Shown here one piece after another: positions 8,479 to 16,741 of a stretch of DNA of 64,000 nt (within the stretch, counting starts at the first letter, position 1; each line of letters opens with the position of its first letter). The stretch lies in the NCBI GenBank assembly GCA_003599885.1, contig QZKW01000066.1, forward strand, positions 62,001-126,000. Direction: 5' to 3'. The position numbers and the translations under genes are program-made. The notes below the pieces were generated by a model. The model saw nothing but the letters and a program-made list of their open reading frames with translations. It did not search any database and had not been told where the DNA came from. The stretch is from Desulfobacteraceae bacterium. GTDB taxonomy: Bacteria > Desulfobacterota > Desulfobacteria > Desulfobacterales > Desulfosalsimonadaceae.

Positions 8479-9311
8479 CAACTATTCAACAATCAATGAA
8501 ATCACCTGCCGCAAAAAGCCAGCAGCAGGTGGAAGTCAAATGGAACCAGCCGGAAAGCAAAGGCTATTACCGGATCGGACTGACCTGCATCCCGGCGTAT
8601 CAACAGGCTGTCCCCGGCCAGTTTGTGACCCTCCATTTACCCGGAAACCTGACCCCGCTCCTGCGCCGCCCATTTTCCATTCACCGATTGATCCGGGACA
8701 ACGGCCAGGTCGTTGGCCTTGAAATCCTTTATAAAGTGGTGGGCGGGTTTACTGAAAAATTCACCCGCATCTTGCCTGGAGATCGGATCGACCTTTTGGG
8801 TCCCGTCGGCAAGGGGTTTACGGTTTCTGAAGCATACAGAAAACCCGCATTTGTGGGCGGCGGTATCGGGGTCGCTCCCCTGGTGTTTCTGGCTGATGCG
8901 CTTGCCGAGTCCGGCTTGGATCATTCTGACGCCGTTGTATGTCTGGGAGGCAGAACAGCCGATGATATCCTGTGCACGGAGATTTTCAGGTCACACCAGC
9001 TCAATGTTGAAATCGCCACTGATGACGGCAGCTTAGGTGAAAAGGGCCTGGTCACCCTGCCCCTTGAGCGCTGGCTGGCATCTCACCGGCCGGATATCAT
9101 CTATGCATGCGGCCCCATGCCCATGCTCCGGGCTGTTTCAGAAATCGCCTCAAAGAAGAGAATCCCGTGTGAAGTGTCCATCGAAACGGTGATGGCGTGC
9201 GGTCTTGGAGCCTGTCTGGGATGTGCGGTCAATAAAAATGAAATTTCAGGAAAGTATCAACACGTTTGCATTGACGGTCCGGTATTTGACCCGTCAGTTA
9301 CCGTGTTTTAA
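8475..9311 (+). CDS. pyrK: dihydroorotate dehydrogenase electron transfer subunit
   Basis: This FAD and [2Fe-2S] subunit passes electrons from dihydroorotate oxidation to NAD+. RRPFSIHR is the flavin-binding motif and GGGIGVAPLVFLA the nucleotide-binding loop. CGLGACLGC with a later cysteine forms the iron-sulfur site, close to the C-terminus. At 278 aa it is normal size. The partner pyrD is not adjacent. A related sulfide-dehydrogenase/NfnA-type reductase is the alternative, but the ending with CIDGPVF is typical of PyrK. Confidence 0.85.
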   Translation: MTTIQQSMKSPAAKSQQQVEVKWNQPESKGYYRIGLTCIPAYQQAVPGQFVTLHLPGNLTPLLRRPFSIHRLIRDNGQVVGLEILYKVVGGFTEKFTRILPGDRIDLLGPVGKGFTVSEAYRKPAFVGGGIGVAPLVFLADALAESGLDHSDAVVCLGGRTADDILCTEIFRSHQLNVEIATDDGSLGEKGLVTLPLERWLASHRPDIIYACGPMPMLRAVSEIASKKRIPCEVSIETVMACGLGACLGCAVNKNEISGKYQHVCIDGPVFDPSVTVF

Positions 9312-9322
9312 CGGAATCAACA

Positions 9323-10378
9323 ATGGATGCAACACCATACAAAAACTATGAATTAACTCAAAAAGTCAAGGCAGCGGGCTGAGCGGCCAAACTGAGCCCA
9401 GGGGTCCTGGGCCGGATTGTGTCTACCCTGAAAGTCAAGACTGATCCCCGACTCCTCGTTGGATTTGAGACATCCGACGATGCCGGCGTTTATCAGGTGT
9501 CAGATGAGATGGCCTTAATTCAAACCCTTGACTTTTTTACGCCGGTGGTGGACTCGCCGTTTGATTTCGGCAGGATTGCCGCTGCCAATGCCTTGAGTGA
9601 TGTTTACGCCATGGGCGGCCGACCCCTGACCGCCATGAATATCGTCTGCTTTCCCTCTCAGGATTTGCCGGAATCGGCTCTGCAGGAAACCCTCGCCGGC
9701 GGACTGGATAAAATCCATGAAGCCGGGGCCACCCTGGTGGGCGGCCACAGTGTGGAGGATTCTGAATTTAAATATGGACTTTCCGTAACCGGCATCGTGC
9801 ATCCGAACCAGGTATTGACCAACGGCGGAGCCCGAATCAAGGACCGGCTGATTTTAACCAAACCCATCGGCACCGGCATCCTGGCCACAGCCGTAAAGGG
9901 ACGGCTGGCCTCTGATACCGCTGTCCGAAACCTGATCGCCGTGGCATCGGAACTAAATAAAGCCGCTGCGGAAATTATGATCCGGTTTGCACCCTCTGCG
10001 TGTACGGATATTACCGGATTCGGACTGGCCGGGCACATCTATGAAATGGCAGCCGCCGCCCTCGTTAAAATAGTCCTTTTCGCAGATGCAATTCCATTGA
10101 TTGACGACGTGCTTTCTTTTGCCCGCATGGGTATGTTCCCAGCCGGCGCCTATAATAACAAAAAACACTTTGAACCAGGTGTGACGATAGGTCCAAAAAT
10201 TGATCCGGTCATCGCGGATCTCATGTTCGATCCCCAGACTTCCGGCGGCCTTGTTATTTCACTGAGTCCTGATGTTGCCCGCGACTGCCTGAACGCCCTG
10301 CATGATGCCGGGATTAATGCCCAAATAATCGGGGAAGTAATTGATAAGGATACCTGCGGTCATGTGACCATTTGTTAA
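9323..10378 (+). CDS. selD: selenide, water dikinase SelD (selenocysteine-containing, UGA at 9380-9382)
   Basis: SelD makes selenophosphate from selenide and ATP, the selenium donor for Sec-tRNA. The frame from ATG 9323 reads MDATPYKNYELTQKVKAAG, then TGA as codon 20, then AAKLSPGVL, which matches the catalytic GxxxK loop of SelD (G-C/U-x-x-K). The catalytic Lys follows the UGA by three residues. TSDDAGVY, TLDFFTPVVDSPFDFG and the Gly-rich TGFGLAGH complete the enzyme. If UGA is read as Sec the protein is 351 aa, the usual length. A start at GTG 9419 would remove the catalytic loop. It begins 12 bases after pyrK. Confidence 0.94.
9394..9414 (+). promoter_or_regulatory. SECIS-like hairpin of selD
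   Basis: Thirteen bases after the in-frame TGA a perfect 7-bp stem gcccagg/cctgggc closes a GGT loop (9396-9412). Bacterial SECIS elements bind SelB through a short stem with GGU(C) in the apical loop at this distance, so it fits well. Confidence 0.8.
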
Positions 10379-10533
10379 ACTTTTTTTTAAGAAACGGTCA
10401 AATAAGTTGGGACCGTAAAAAGTCCCATTTGTAAGGTAAAAGTATAAAATTTTGTATTGACCTGTACTCCTCCCTGTGATAGTTGATTTCGCTTTGAAGG
10501 ATTTATCCGTTTGCCTCTTTAAAGGGCGGCTCT
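10379..10533. other. intergenic region between selD and the F0 operon
   Basis: It contains a weak hairpin gggac/gtccc near 10410-10430, which may end selD transcription, and AT-rich sequence that could hold the promoter of the atp genes. No gene is seen. Confidence 0.4.
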
Positions 10534-10755
10534 ATGAAAAAAGAAACCAGTGAAATGCTCAAGGAGCTCGGATATTACAGCAGTCTTGGACTTTCTGTTG
10601 CACTTTCAATTTTTATCGGGTTATACATCGGTCTGAGTCTGGACCGGTGGCTTGGAACGGCCCCCTGGTGCATGTTTATATTTTTTGGCCTGGGCATTGC
10701 CGCTGCAGCGAGCAACATACTGCTCGCGTTTAAAAAAAGTAACAAAATGAAGTAA
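10534..10755 (+). CDS. atpZ: AtpZ/AtpI-family F0 accessory protein
   Basis: This 73-aa protein has two membrane segments (about residues 15-35 and 43-64) with the family motif GLYIGLSLDRWLGTAPW. AtpZ proteins act with AtpI in assembling the c-ring or carrying Mg/Ca near F0. It is the first gene of the F0 cluster, 3 bases before atpI. Confidence 0.85.
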   Translation: MKKETSEMLKELGYYSSLGLSVALSIFIGLYIGLSLDRWLGTAPWCMFIFFGLGIAAAASNILLAFKKSNKMK

Positions 10756-10758
10756 CGT

Positions 10759-11148
10759 ATGATGTCAATACAACAAAAGCTGCTGACGTTTATTGTCCGC
10801 TCAAACTGGCTCCTGCTCATTATCGCAGGGACAATAGGAAATTTGACCGCAACGCCGGAGGTAACCCTGGGAATTGTGGCCGGCGGCCTGATCGTCACCA
10901 TCAATTTTCATCTGTTGTATCGTACGCTGAAAAAATCGCTGACCCCGCCCTATCTGGCGTCACCGAATGTCGTCCTGGTAAAGTATTATATCAGATTCAT
11001 CATCAGCGGCCTGATTATCCTGCTGCTCATCGCAGGCGGTTACGTCAATCCGCTGGGACTTTTTATCGGTTTATCCGTTGTTGTGGCAAGTATCTTTCTT
11101 GCCACGCTGTACGCTCTTAAAATCAATAATTTCAAGGAGGCGGTATAA
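10759..11148 (+). CDS. atpI: ATP synthase subunit I (AtpI)
   Basis: This 129-aa protein has four hydrophobic helices and matches the ATP synthase I chaperone family, which helps build the c-ring. It starts MMSIQQKLL (either ATG is possible). The end contains caaggagg, which serves as ribosome-binding site for atpB immediately downstream. Confidence 0.8.
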   Translation: MMSIQQKLLTFIVRSNWLLLIIAGTIGNLTATPEVTLGIVAGGLIVTINFHLLYRTLKKSLTPPYLASPNVVLVKYYIRFIISGLIILLLIAGGYVNPLGLFIGLSVVVASIFLATLYALKINNFKEAV

Positions 11149-11149
11149 G

Positions 11150-11839
11150 GTGGAACATCCCTTTCTATTTTTCACTAAGCTGTTTGGAATGATCGGCCTG
11201 GGAGACTGGGCTGGCAGCAACCCGCATGTCATCTATTCCTGGGTCGTGATTGCGTTGCTTGTGGGCCTCGGAGCACTTGCGACCAAAGGCATCAGCATGA
11301 TTCCGACAAAAGCGCAAAATGTTTCCGAGCTGGTGGTATCCGGCATAGAAGAGTTCATGGTGACCATCACGGGCGAAGAAGGCCGATGGCTGATGCCGCT
11401 TGCAGGCACTGTGTTTCTGTATGTTTTTATCGGCAACCTGATCGGCCTGGTGCCGGGCTTTTTCCCGCCCACTGCCAACCTGAACACCACCGCGTCAATC
11501 GCTCTGGTGGTTGTGGTATTCACGCACATTATCGGCATCAAATATCACGGCGCCAAATATATTAAACATTTCCTGGGGCCCGTCTGGTGGATGAGCCCGC
11601 TGATCTTTCTGATTGAAATAATCGGACATCTGGCCCGAATTCTTTCCCTGTCATTCCGTCTTTTTGGAAACATGATGGGACATGAAATCGTACTGGCCAT
11701 TCTTTTCGGTCTGGCCGGGGCCTTTTTTGCCCCCCTGCCCATCATGGCTCTGGGCATATTCGTTTCATTCGTACAGGGGTTCGTTTTCTTTCTGCTGTCG
11801 GTGATCTATTTCACGGGCGCTATGGAACACGCTCACTAA
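11150..11839 (+). CDS. atpB: F0F1 ATP synthase subunit a
   Basis: This integral membrane stator subunit forms the ion half-channels against the c-ring. The essential Arg is in the helix SLSFRLFGNMMGHE, followed by the C-terminal FVQGFVFFLLSVIYF. I chose GTG 11150 (MEHPFLFF) because aaggagg lies 9 bases upstream; the frame extends further 5' into atpI but is not conserved there. The length of 229 aa is normal. F1 genes are absent, which fits the split F0/F1 arrangement common in Deltaproteobacteria. Confidence 0.93.
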   Translation: MEHPFLFFTKLFGMIGLGDWAGSNPHVIYSWVVIALLVGLGALATKGISMIPTKAQNVSELVVSGIEEFMVTITGEEGRWLMPLAGTVFLYVFIGNLIGLVPGFFPPTANLNTTASIALVVVVFTHIIGIKYHGAKYIKHFLGPVWWMSPLIFLIEIIGHLARILSLSFRLFGNMMGHEIVLAILFGLAGAFFAPLPIMALGIFVSFVQGFVFFLLSVIYFTGAMEHAH

Positions 11840-11940
11840 AAAAAACATCTGATTCTTTGTTAATAAGCATAAACTGCTATCGTTTTTATGGGAAGATGGA
11901 AGAAGCAAATTAATTATTTTTTTAAAGGAGGAAGTAAGTC

Positions 11941-12225
11941 ATGGAAGGAGCTGCATTAAATTTCTTTATCGCATGTGTAACTGCCGCTGGTTTTGGTATC
12001 GCGATTGCCGCGTTCGGTTGCGGTCTTGGCCAGGGTATGGGTCTGAAAGCCGCTGTTGAAGGCATTGCCAGAAATCCGGAATCTTCAGGTAAAGTTACAG
12101 TAACCATGCTGATCGGTCTTGCGATGATCGAATCTCTTTGTATTTATGCATTGGTTGTTTCTCTGATTCTGATCTATGCACATCCGCAGGCTGCTGCTAT
12201 TGCCGGATTGTTAGGCGCTCACTAA
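11941..12225 (+). CDS. atpE: F0F1 ATP synthase subunit c
   Basis: This is the c-ring rotor subunit, 94 aa with two helices and the polar loop ARNPE. The ion-binding Glu is E64 in helix 2 (MIESLCIY). Q31 (GLGQG), S65 and Y69 are also present, the pattern seen in Na+-binding rings, but the usual Thr after Ser is Leu66. An excellent aaaggagg precedes the start and a strong terminator follows. Confidence 0.95.
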   Translation: MEGAALNFFIACVTAAGFGIAIAAFGCGLGQGMGLKAAVEGIARNPESSGKVTVTMLIGLAMIESLCIYALVVSLILIYAHPQAAAIAGLLGAH

Positions 12226-12248
12226 TTTCAGAAGCATAAGTTTTACAA

Positions 12249-12288
12249 AAAAAAGGGTTGCCCGTTCTGCGGCGCAACCCTTTTTTTT
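12249..12288 (+). terminator. intrinsic terminator after atpE
   Basis: The stem aaaagggttgc / gcaaccctttt is followed by T8, ending the F0 operon. Confidence 0.9.
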
Positions 12289-12449
12289 GCTCCCATCGCA
12301 GCCGGGGTTTCAGGATAAATTCCCGGTTGCTCCACATTTTTTCACCTTCAATACCACTTTGACAAAACCAAAGGATTGCGGCACTATTTTGACAGCAAGA
12401 CTTTTGAGAATAGTAAATCCCGTATTAAAATAAGCCACAGGATAAACAG

Positions 12450-13571
12450 ATGCAGATTAACGTTGCCGAAAAACTTTTAACCTTAAAGGGTAGAGGCCGC
12501 AAGGTGCTGGGATGTTTTCCTTTATATCCTCCCATGGAACTCTTTTATGCCCTGGATCTGGTGCCGGTTGTGCTGTGGGGCCTTAAGGACGCCATTAAAA
12601 GCACACCGGAATGCGACAAGCATCTGCAACCCTATACCTGTTCAGTTGCCCGGCATTTAACGGAATTTGTTTTGACTGAAGGCAGCGGGATGCTGGATGG
12701 AATTTTCATGTACAATGCCTGCGATACGTTACGCAACCTCCCTGAAATCATAACGACAGCGACTGAAAAAAACGGGCGTTCTTTGCCGCTGTTCAACATT
12801 CACATACCGATGGTTTTGCCGGAACAGACGGATGCATCAGCATATTTTAAAAATGAAATCAATCAGTTGATCAATGACCTGGAAAACAGGTTCGGCAAAA
12901 AATTTTCAAAAGAAAAATTCAAAGAAGCCGTAACAAAGGTCCAAAACATCCGGAAACTGATGGCTGATGCGGAAAAGCAGGTTGCTTTGGGAGCCATCCA
13001 TTTTTCAGATTTTTCAGAATCCGTGCATGCTTGCTGGTTCTCACCCCTTGAAGACCAGGCCGGAATCCTTGAAACACTCATCAATACCGGAAAAAATAGC
13101 AAATCCCAAAAAACATCCTTAAAAACCGGGGTTATTCTCAGCGGCATCCTGCCCCCGCCCGCATCGGTAATTGCAGCCATTGAATTATCCGGGCTGACAG
13201 TCGTGGGGAACGATATCGCCTCCCTTGGCCGAACCTATGCCAGCATGCCGAAGGTCAGTGAAGACCCGGACAGTTATTTTCTTGATTTTTACTATCAGCA
13301 TTACCCATGCCCGACCCTGCTGTATACGGGCGACCGCCGGACCACATCCCTGTTTAACCTCCTTGATGCCTCCGGGGCAAAGGCCGTTATTTTCATTGGT
13401 GAAAAATTCTGCGAGTATGAATATTTTGAATTTCCCTATTTAAGCAAGCAGTTAAACGATCGCGGAATTAAAACACTGGAAATTGAAATCGCCATTGATG
13501 ATGATGCCCATACATCGGCCCATCGATCAAGGATTGAGGCGTTTGCCGAAATGCTGAAATCAACCGAATAA
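12450..13571 (+). CDS. 2-hydroxyacyl-CoA dehydratase family subunit (BcrC/HgdB-like)
   Basis: This 373-aa protein belongs to the 2-hydroxyglutaryl-CoA dehydratase D-component family (PF06050). These subunits carry [4Fe-4S] clusters and accept an electron from an ATP-driven activator. Cysteines sit at the expected places: GCFPLYPPMEL, PYTCSVARH, NACDTLRNL and KFCEYEYFEFP. It is the small partner of the next gene, 20 bases away; the pair resembles BcrC+BcrB of class I benzoyl-CoA reductase or a 2-hydroxyacyl-CoA dehydratase. No activator ATPase is nearby, so the substrate is unknown. Confidence 0.85.
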   Translation: MQINVAEKLLTLKGRGRKVLGCFPLYPPMELFYALDLVPVVLWGLKDAIKSTPECDKHLQPYTCSVARHLTEFVLTEGSGMLDGIFMYNACDTLRNLPEIITTATEKNGRSLPLFNIHIPMVLPEQTDASAYFKNEINQLINDLENRFGKKFSKEKFKEAVTKVQNIRKLMADAEKQVALGAIHFSDFSESVHACWFSPLEDQAGILETLINTGKNSKSQKTSLKTGVILSGILPPPASVIAAIELSGLTVVGNDIASLGRTYASMPKVSEDPDSYFLDFYYQHYPCPTLLYTGDRRTTSLFNLLDASGAKAVIFIGEKFCEYEYFEFPYLSKQLNDRGIKTLEIEIAIDDDAHTSAHRSRIEAFAEMLKSTE

Positions 13572-13591
13572 AAAAAAGAGAGATTCTTTGA

Positions 13592-14833
13592 ATGTCTGAA
13601 AAAACCCATTCCGGCAAACATCTCACGAAAGTAGTGGGCGAAGCCTATATGGATCTCCATGCCCGTGCGGCCCAGGGCGCGTTTGTGGTGTGGATCGCCA
13701 TCAACGTGCCGGCGGAACTCTTTTATGGTTTTGATAATGTCGTATACGGCGTGCCGGAAAGCCATGCCGCATTAAACGCGGCCAAAGGCGCCGGTGTGAC
13801 GCAATGTGAAAAAGCCGAGCGTCTGGGCTATTCCATGGATCTGTGTTCTTATGCGCGAATTGATATCGGCAGCGTATCCGACAAGGGCATGGATTCGCCG
13901 ACCTTTGGCCTGCCGAAACCCGATCTTCTGGTGTCTGACACCAACAACTGCTCCCTGCTGGTCAAATGGTTTGAAGTCCACCACCGGGAAATGGGCGTGC
14001 CCCATTTTATAATTGATGTGCCTTTCTGTTATGAGCCCCAAAAAGAAAAAGACCGGCAATACATCATCCGCCAGTTTAAGGATTTGATCAAAACCATTGA
14101 ACGACTTTCCGGCCAGACATTTGACGAAAAAAAAGCCATGCAGGCAGTGGCCAATACCAGCGAAGGAATCAACCACTGGAAGCGGTTTTTAACCTTTGCC
14201 GAACACCGGCCCTCAGGCATTACGGCATTTGATTCATTTGTCCAGATGGCGCCGTTTTTAGTCGCCCGGGGCACCCCGCAGTTTGTGGAACATTACCGAA
14301 TGCTGGCCGATGAGACCGAACAAAGAGTGGCAGATGGCATCTTCCCGGTTCCCGATGAAAAATACCGCCTGTTCTGGGACAATATTGCGCCCTGGCACCA
14401 GCTTCGGGACATGTCCGGCAGACTGGCGGCTCTGGGGACCAATATCGTTGGCGCCACCTATACCTCGTGCATCGGGACGGTTGAAGGCAGCTTTGAGCTG
14501 TTTGCATTTGACGGCGGCGATCCCCTGGAGTACTGCGCCCGGACCCAGAATTGCTACATGTGCCCACACGGCATGAAACTTCGGGGAAAATCCATGAAAG
14601 AGGCGGTACAAAAACTCAACATTGACGGGATTGTGTTTGCCAGCAACCGGAGCTGCAAACCTTACTCCATTACCCAGATGGACCAGCAGAAACTCATGAC
14701 CGGCCAATTCGGAGTTCCCTCCGTCATGATTGAGGTGGACCATGCGGACGCAAGGAAATATTCAAGGGAATCCACCTTCACACGACTGGAGGCGTTGATT
14801 GAGGCGATAGAAGCAGGCCGCCGGGCCGTGTGA
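13592..14833 (+). CDS. 2-hydroxyacyl-CoA dehydratase family subunit (BcrB/BzdO-like)
   Basis: This is the larger (413 aa) partner of the preceding gene, in the same PF06050 family. Signature regions are VVWIAINVPAELFYGFDNV, DLCSYARIDIG, TNNCSLLVKWFE, CYMCPHGMKLRGKS and SNRSCKPYSITQMD. The Cys residues in these fit [4Fe-4S] ligation. Benzoyl-CoA reductase subunit B and 2-hydroxyisocaproyl-CoA dehydratase subunits are the nearest types I can name; which one cannot be decided. A 3' fragment of a close paralogue lies at 15969-16280. Confidence 0.85.
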   Translation: MSEKTHSGKHLTKVVGEAYMDLHARAAQGAFVVWIAINVPAELFYGFDNVVYGVPESHAALNAAKGAGVTQCEKAERLGYSMDLCSYARIDIGSVSDKGMDSPTFGLPKPDLLVSDTNNCSLLVKWFEVHHREMGVPHFIIDVPFCYEPQKEKDRQYIIRQFKDLIKTIERLSGQTFDEKKAMQAVANTSEGINHWKRFLTFAEHRPSGITAFDSFVQMAPFLVARGTPQFVEHYRMLADETEQRVADGIFPVPDEKYRLFWDNIAPWHQLRDMSGRLAALGTNIVGATYTSCIGTVEGSFELFAFDGGDPLEYCARTQNCYMCPHGMKLRGKSMKEAVQKLNIDGIVFASNRSCKPYSITQMDQQKLMTGQFGVPSVMIEVDHADARKYSRESTFTRLEALIEAIEAGRRAV

Positions 14834-14867
14834 AATTGATTCGGCGGGGGGTTGCCGCATCGCAGGA

Positions 14868-14889
14868 CTGGGTTCTTTTGTTACTTTTC
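14868..14889 (+). repeat. 22-bp direct repeat, copy 1
   Basis: The 22 bases from ctggg to cttttc recur exactly at 16742-16763, each time soon after a BcrB-like 3' end. Here the right arm of the palindrome found in copy 2 is missing. Confidence 0.75.
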
Positions 14890-15065
14890 CTTTCAACTAA
14901 TAAATATAAAAATAACGGGGGAAGACGAATATTTAATTCAGCGTCCGTCCGGCGCATAAAAAGTTCATTTTATTTCAATCTGAACTGTGATAGCAAATAA
15001 CCATCAGTATTATTTTTAAATTATTTTTGCTACATCGTGAAATAACCCATCCGCAACTAAATTCA

Positions 15066-15161
15066 GTGAAAACAGAATATCTCTCCAATGGAGCAATCGT
15101 AACCGCATACAGGCCCGATCCTAAGAAATGGTCGAGTAATTTCAGGAGGCGAAAGAAATGA
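15066..15161 (+). pseudogene. short fragment resembling a DUF4258 C-terminus
   Basis: An open stretch from GTG 15066 gives 31 aa ending AYRPDPKKW and a basic tail RRRKK. It looks like the end of a DUF4258/BrnT-like toxin, which typically closes with TVYxPDxxxW and Arg/Lys. The frame stays open a little further upstream but no full domain is present. It lies just before the zeta-toxin gene and could be a decayed toxin or a small partner. Confidence 0.3.
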
Positions 15162-15174
15162 AAAAGAGGCTCGT

Positions 15175-15690
15175 TTGAAAAAGAAATGTTATATCATTTC
15201 AGGTCCAAATGGGGCGGGCAAAACGACTTTTGCAACCGAGTTTCTTCCTGTTGAGGCTGAATGCCTCAATTTCATTAACGCGGACTTAATTGCAAAAGGT
15301 TTGTCCCCTTTTCAGCCTGACAAAGTGGCGATTGCTGCCGGGCGGCTGATGATTCAACAAATCAATGAATGTGTCAGAAGAAACGAATCTTTTGCCTTTG
15401 AAACCACATTGAGCGGAAAGGAATATGCCGATAAAATCCGAAACTGGACGTCTCAAAATTACAAAATCATTATGTATTATCTAAAATTGCCCTCAGTTGA
15501 TTTGGCGATTGAACGTGTTAAGTTGCGAGTGATTCAGGGTGGCCACAATGTTCCGGAGCATGTTATCAGGCGAAGATATGTGAGGAGTTGGGAAAATTTT
15601 CATCAAATTTATAAACAACTGGCGGATTCCTGGACCATCTTTGACACATCCGGAAAAATTCCCGTCATTTTGGAAGCGTCGGGGGAATAA
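15175..15690 (+). CDS. zeta-toxin family P-loop kinase
   Basis: This 171-aa protein has a Walker A motif SGPNGAGKTTFA at residues 8-19, NADLIAKGLSPF, and the FAFETTLSGKEY segment typical of zeta toxins and related AAA kinases. Zeta toxins phosphorylate UDP-N-acetylglucosamine; that is known for the family and unproven here. The TTG start is supported by aaagagg just upstream; no ATG lies in frame near it. A small gene follows 3 bases after its stop. The patch is AT-richer than the flanking genes. Confidence 0.8.
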   Translation: MKKKCYIISGPNGAGKTTFATEFLPVEAECLNFINADLIAKGLSPFQPDKVAIAAGRLMIQQINECVRRNESFAFETTLSGKEYADKIRNWTSQNYKIIMYYLKLPSVDLAIERVKLRVIQGGHNVPEHVIRRRYVRSWENFHQIYKQLADSWTIFDTSGKIPVILEASGE

Positions 15691-15693
15691 TGA

Positions 15694-15894
15694 ATGGAAA
15701 AATATAATAGATATTCACTATTGGGTCTTAAAGCATTGCAGCGCGCCGCAGCCAAAGTGGCTGAGGATGCAAAAAAAAACAATTATAAAATACCTTTTTG
15801 GAAAAATGGCGGAATCGAATATGATATCCCGGAAATCATCACCAAACCCATGAGGACAGATCTGACCGGAGATGCGAATAAACCCCCCTCATGA
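15694..15894 (+). CDS. small hypothetical protein downstream of zeta toxin
   Basis: This 66-aa protein begins MEKYNRYSLLGLKALQRAA, has a Lys/Ala-rich helix and ends with DIPEIITKP. I recognise no named domain. Its position 3 bases after the toxin stop suggests a partner or antitoxin, which is inference from context only. Confidence 0.55.
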   Translation: MEKYNRYSLLGLKALQRAAAKVAEDAKKNNYKIPFWKNGGIEYDIPEIITKPMRTDLTGDANKPPS

Positions 15895-15968
15895 GTGTCA
15901 TTTCCGCACCAAATCTGGATGGCATTATAGCCGTTGCTGCTGTTAATTGGTAAGGTGTCCACTGAATT

Positions 15969-16280
15969 CCGCTGGACTACTGCGCCCGGACACAGAACTG
16001 CTATATGTGCCCCCACGGCATGAAACTTCGGGGAAAATCCATGAAAGAGGCGGTACAGAAACTCAACATTGACGGGATTGTGTTTGCCAGCAACCGGAGC
16101 TGCAAGCCCTACTCCATTACCCAGATGGACCAGCAGAAACTCATGACCGGCCAATTCGGCGTTCCCTCCGTCATGATTGAGGTGGACCATGCGGACGCAC
16201 GGAAATACGCCAGAGAATCCACCTTTACAAGGCTGGAGGCTCTGATTGAGTCCATAGAAACATCCCGCCGCGCCGCGTGA
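15969..16280 (+). pseudogene. 3' remnant of a second BcrB-like dehydratase subunit gene
   Basis: This stretch matches the last ~104 codons of the gene at 13592-14833 nearly codon for codon, starting at LDYCARTQNC and ending at its stop. The differences are mostly synonymous, with a few replacements near the end (ARE, ESIETSRRAA). The first ~75% of the gene is missing, and the toxin module lies where it would be. It is not a functional subunit on its own. Confidence 0.85.
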
Positions 16281-16362
16281 AATTGGGGTCTGTCATGTGA
16301 ACCCTGCATCTTTTATTTGCATGTCAGCCGGTGTTGAAAGTCGGGTCCGGCCCTTCTGTTTT

Positions 16363-16388
16363 CAAGTTGCCGTGCGCACGGCAACTTG
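16363..16388 (+). repeat. perfect 26-bp palindrome
   Basis: caagttgccgtgc is followed directly by its exact reverse complement. No T-run follows, so a simple terminator is unlikely. It bounds a decayed ORF with the palindrome at 16755-16782. Confidence 0.8.
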
Positions 16389-16391
16389 CCG

Positions 16392-16706
16392 TCAACAGTT
16401 CGGATGCGCGATGACATCCTCAAGCCGGGTGATCAGATCCGCACATACCGCCCGCCGTGCTTCCATCTCTTCCAGCCATTCCATCGCCTGATGCCGGAAC
16501 TATTCCTGGGGTTCTCGTCCAAATGGTTCGGCGGGGTTTTTTGCCCATTGCGATGCGGCCCTGATCCGACGGTTTCCGTGGAACACGGGGGCAAACTGTT
16601 TGAGCGGCTAAATGCCGATGAGCCTGCCGGTTGCGATAAAGGTTATCGGAATAACAATCTCCCGGCATTCCTCGGTGACAGCGAGTTTTTGCCCACGCCA
16701 CGGAGA
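16392..16706 (-). pseudogene. decayed ORF of unknown family
   Basis: On the minus strand one frame reads as convincing protein (WRGQKLAVTEECREIVIPIT, then PVFHGNRRIRAASQWAKN, then AMEWLEEMEARRA and LITRLEDVIAHPNC). Two in-frame stops, after LIGI and after GREPQE, break it. I cannot name the family. It lies between two perfect palindromes and looks like an inactivated mobile-element passenger. Confidence 0.4.
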
Positions 16707-16741
16707 CCGGAAGGGGCAGGGAGCTTTCCGCAGCGCACGGG

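Noticed and set aside
9419-10378. selD starting at GTG 9419
   Set aside because: This would drop the catalytic Gly-Sec-x-x-Lys loop; the upstream frame with UGA as Sec restores it.
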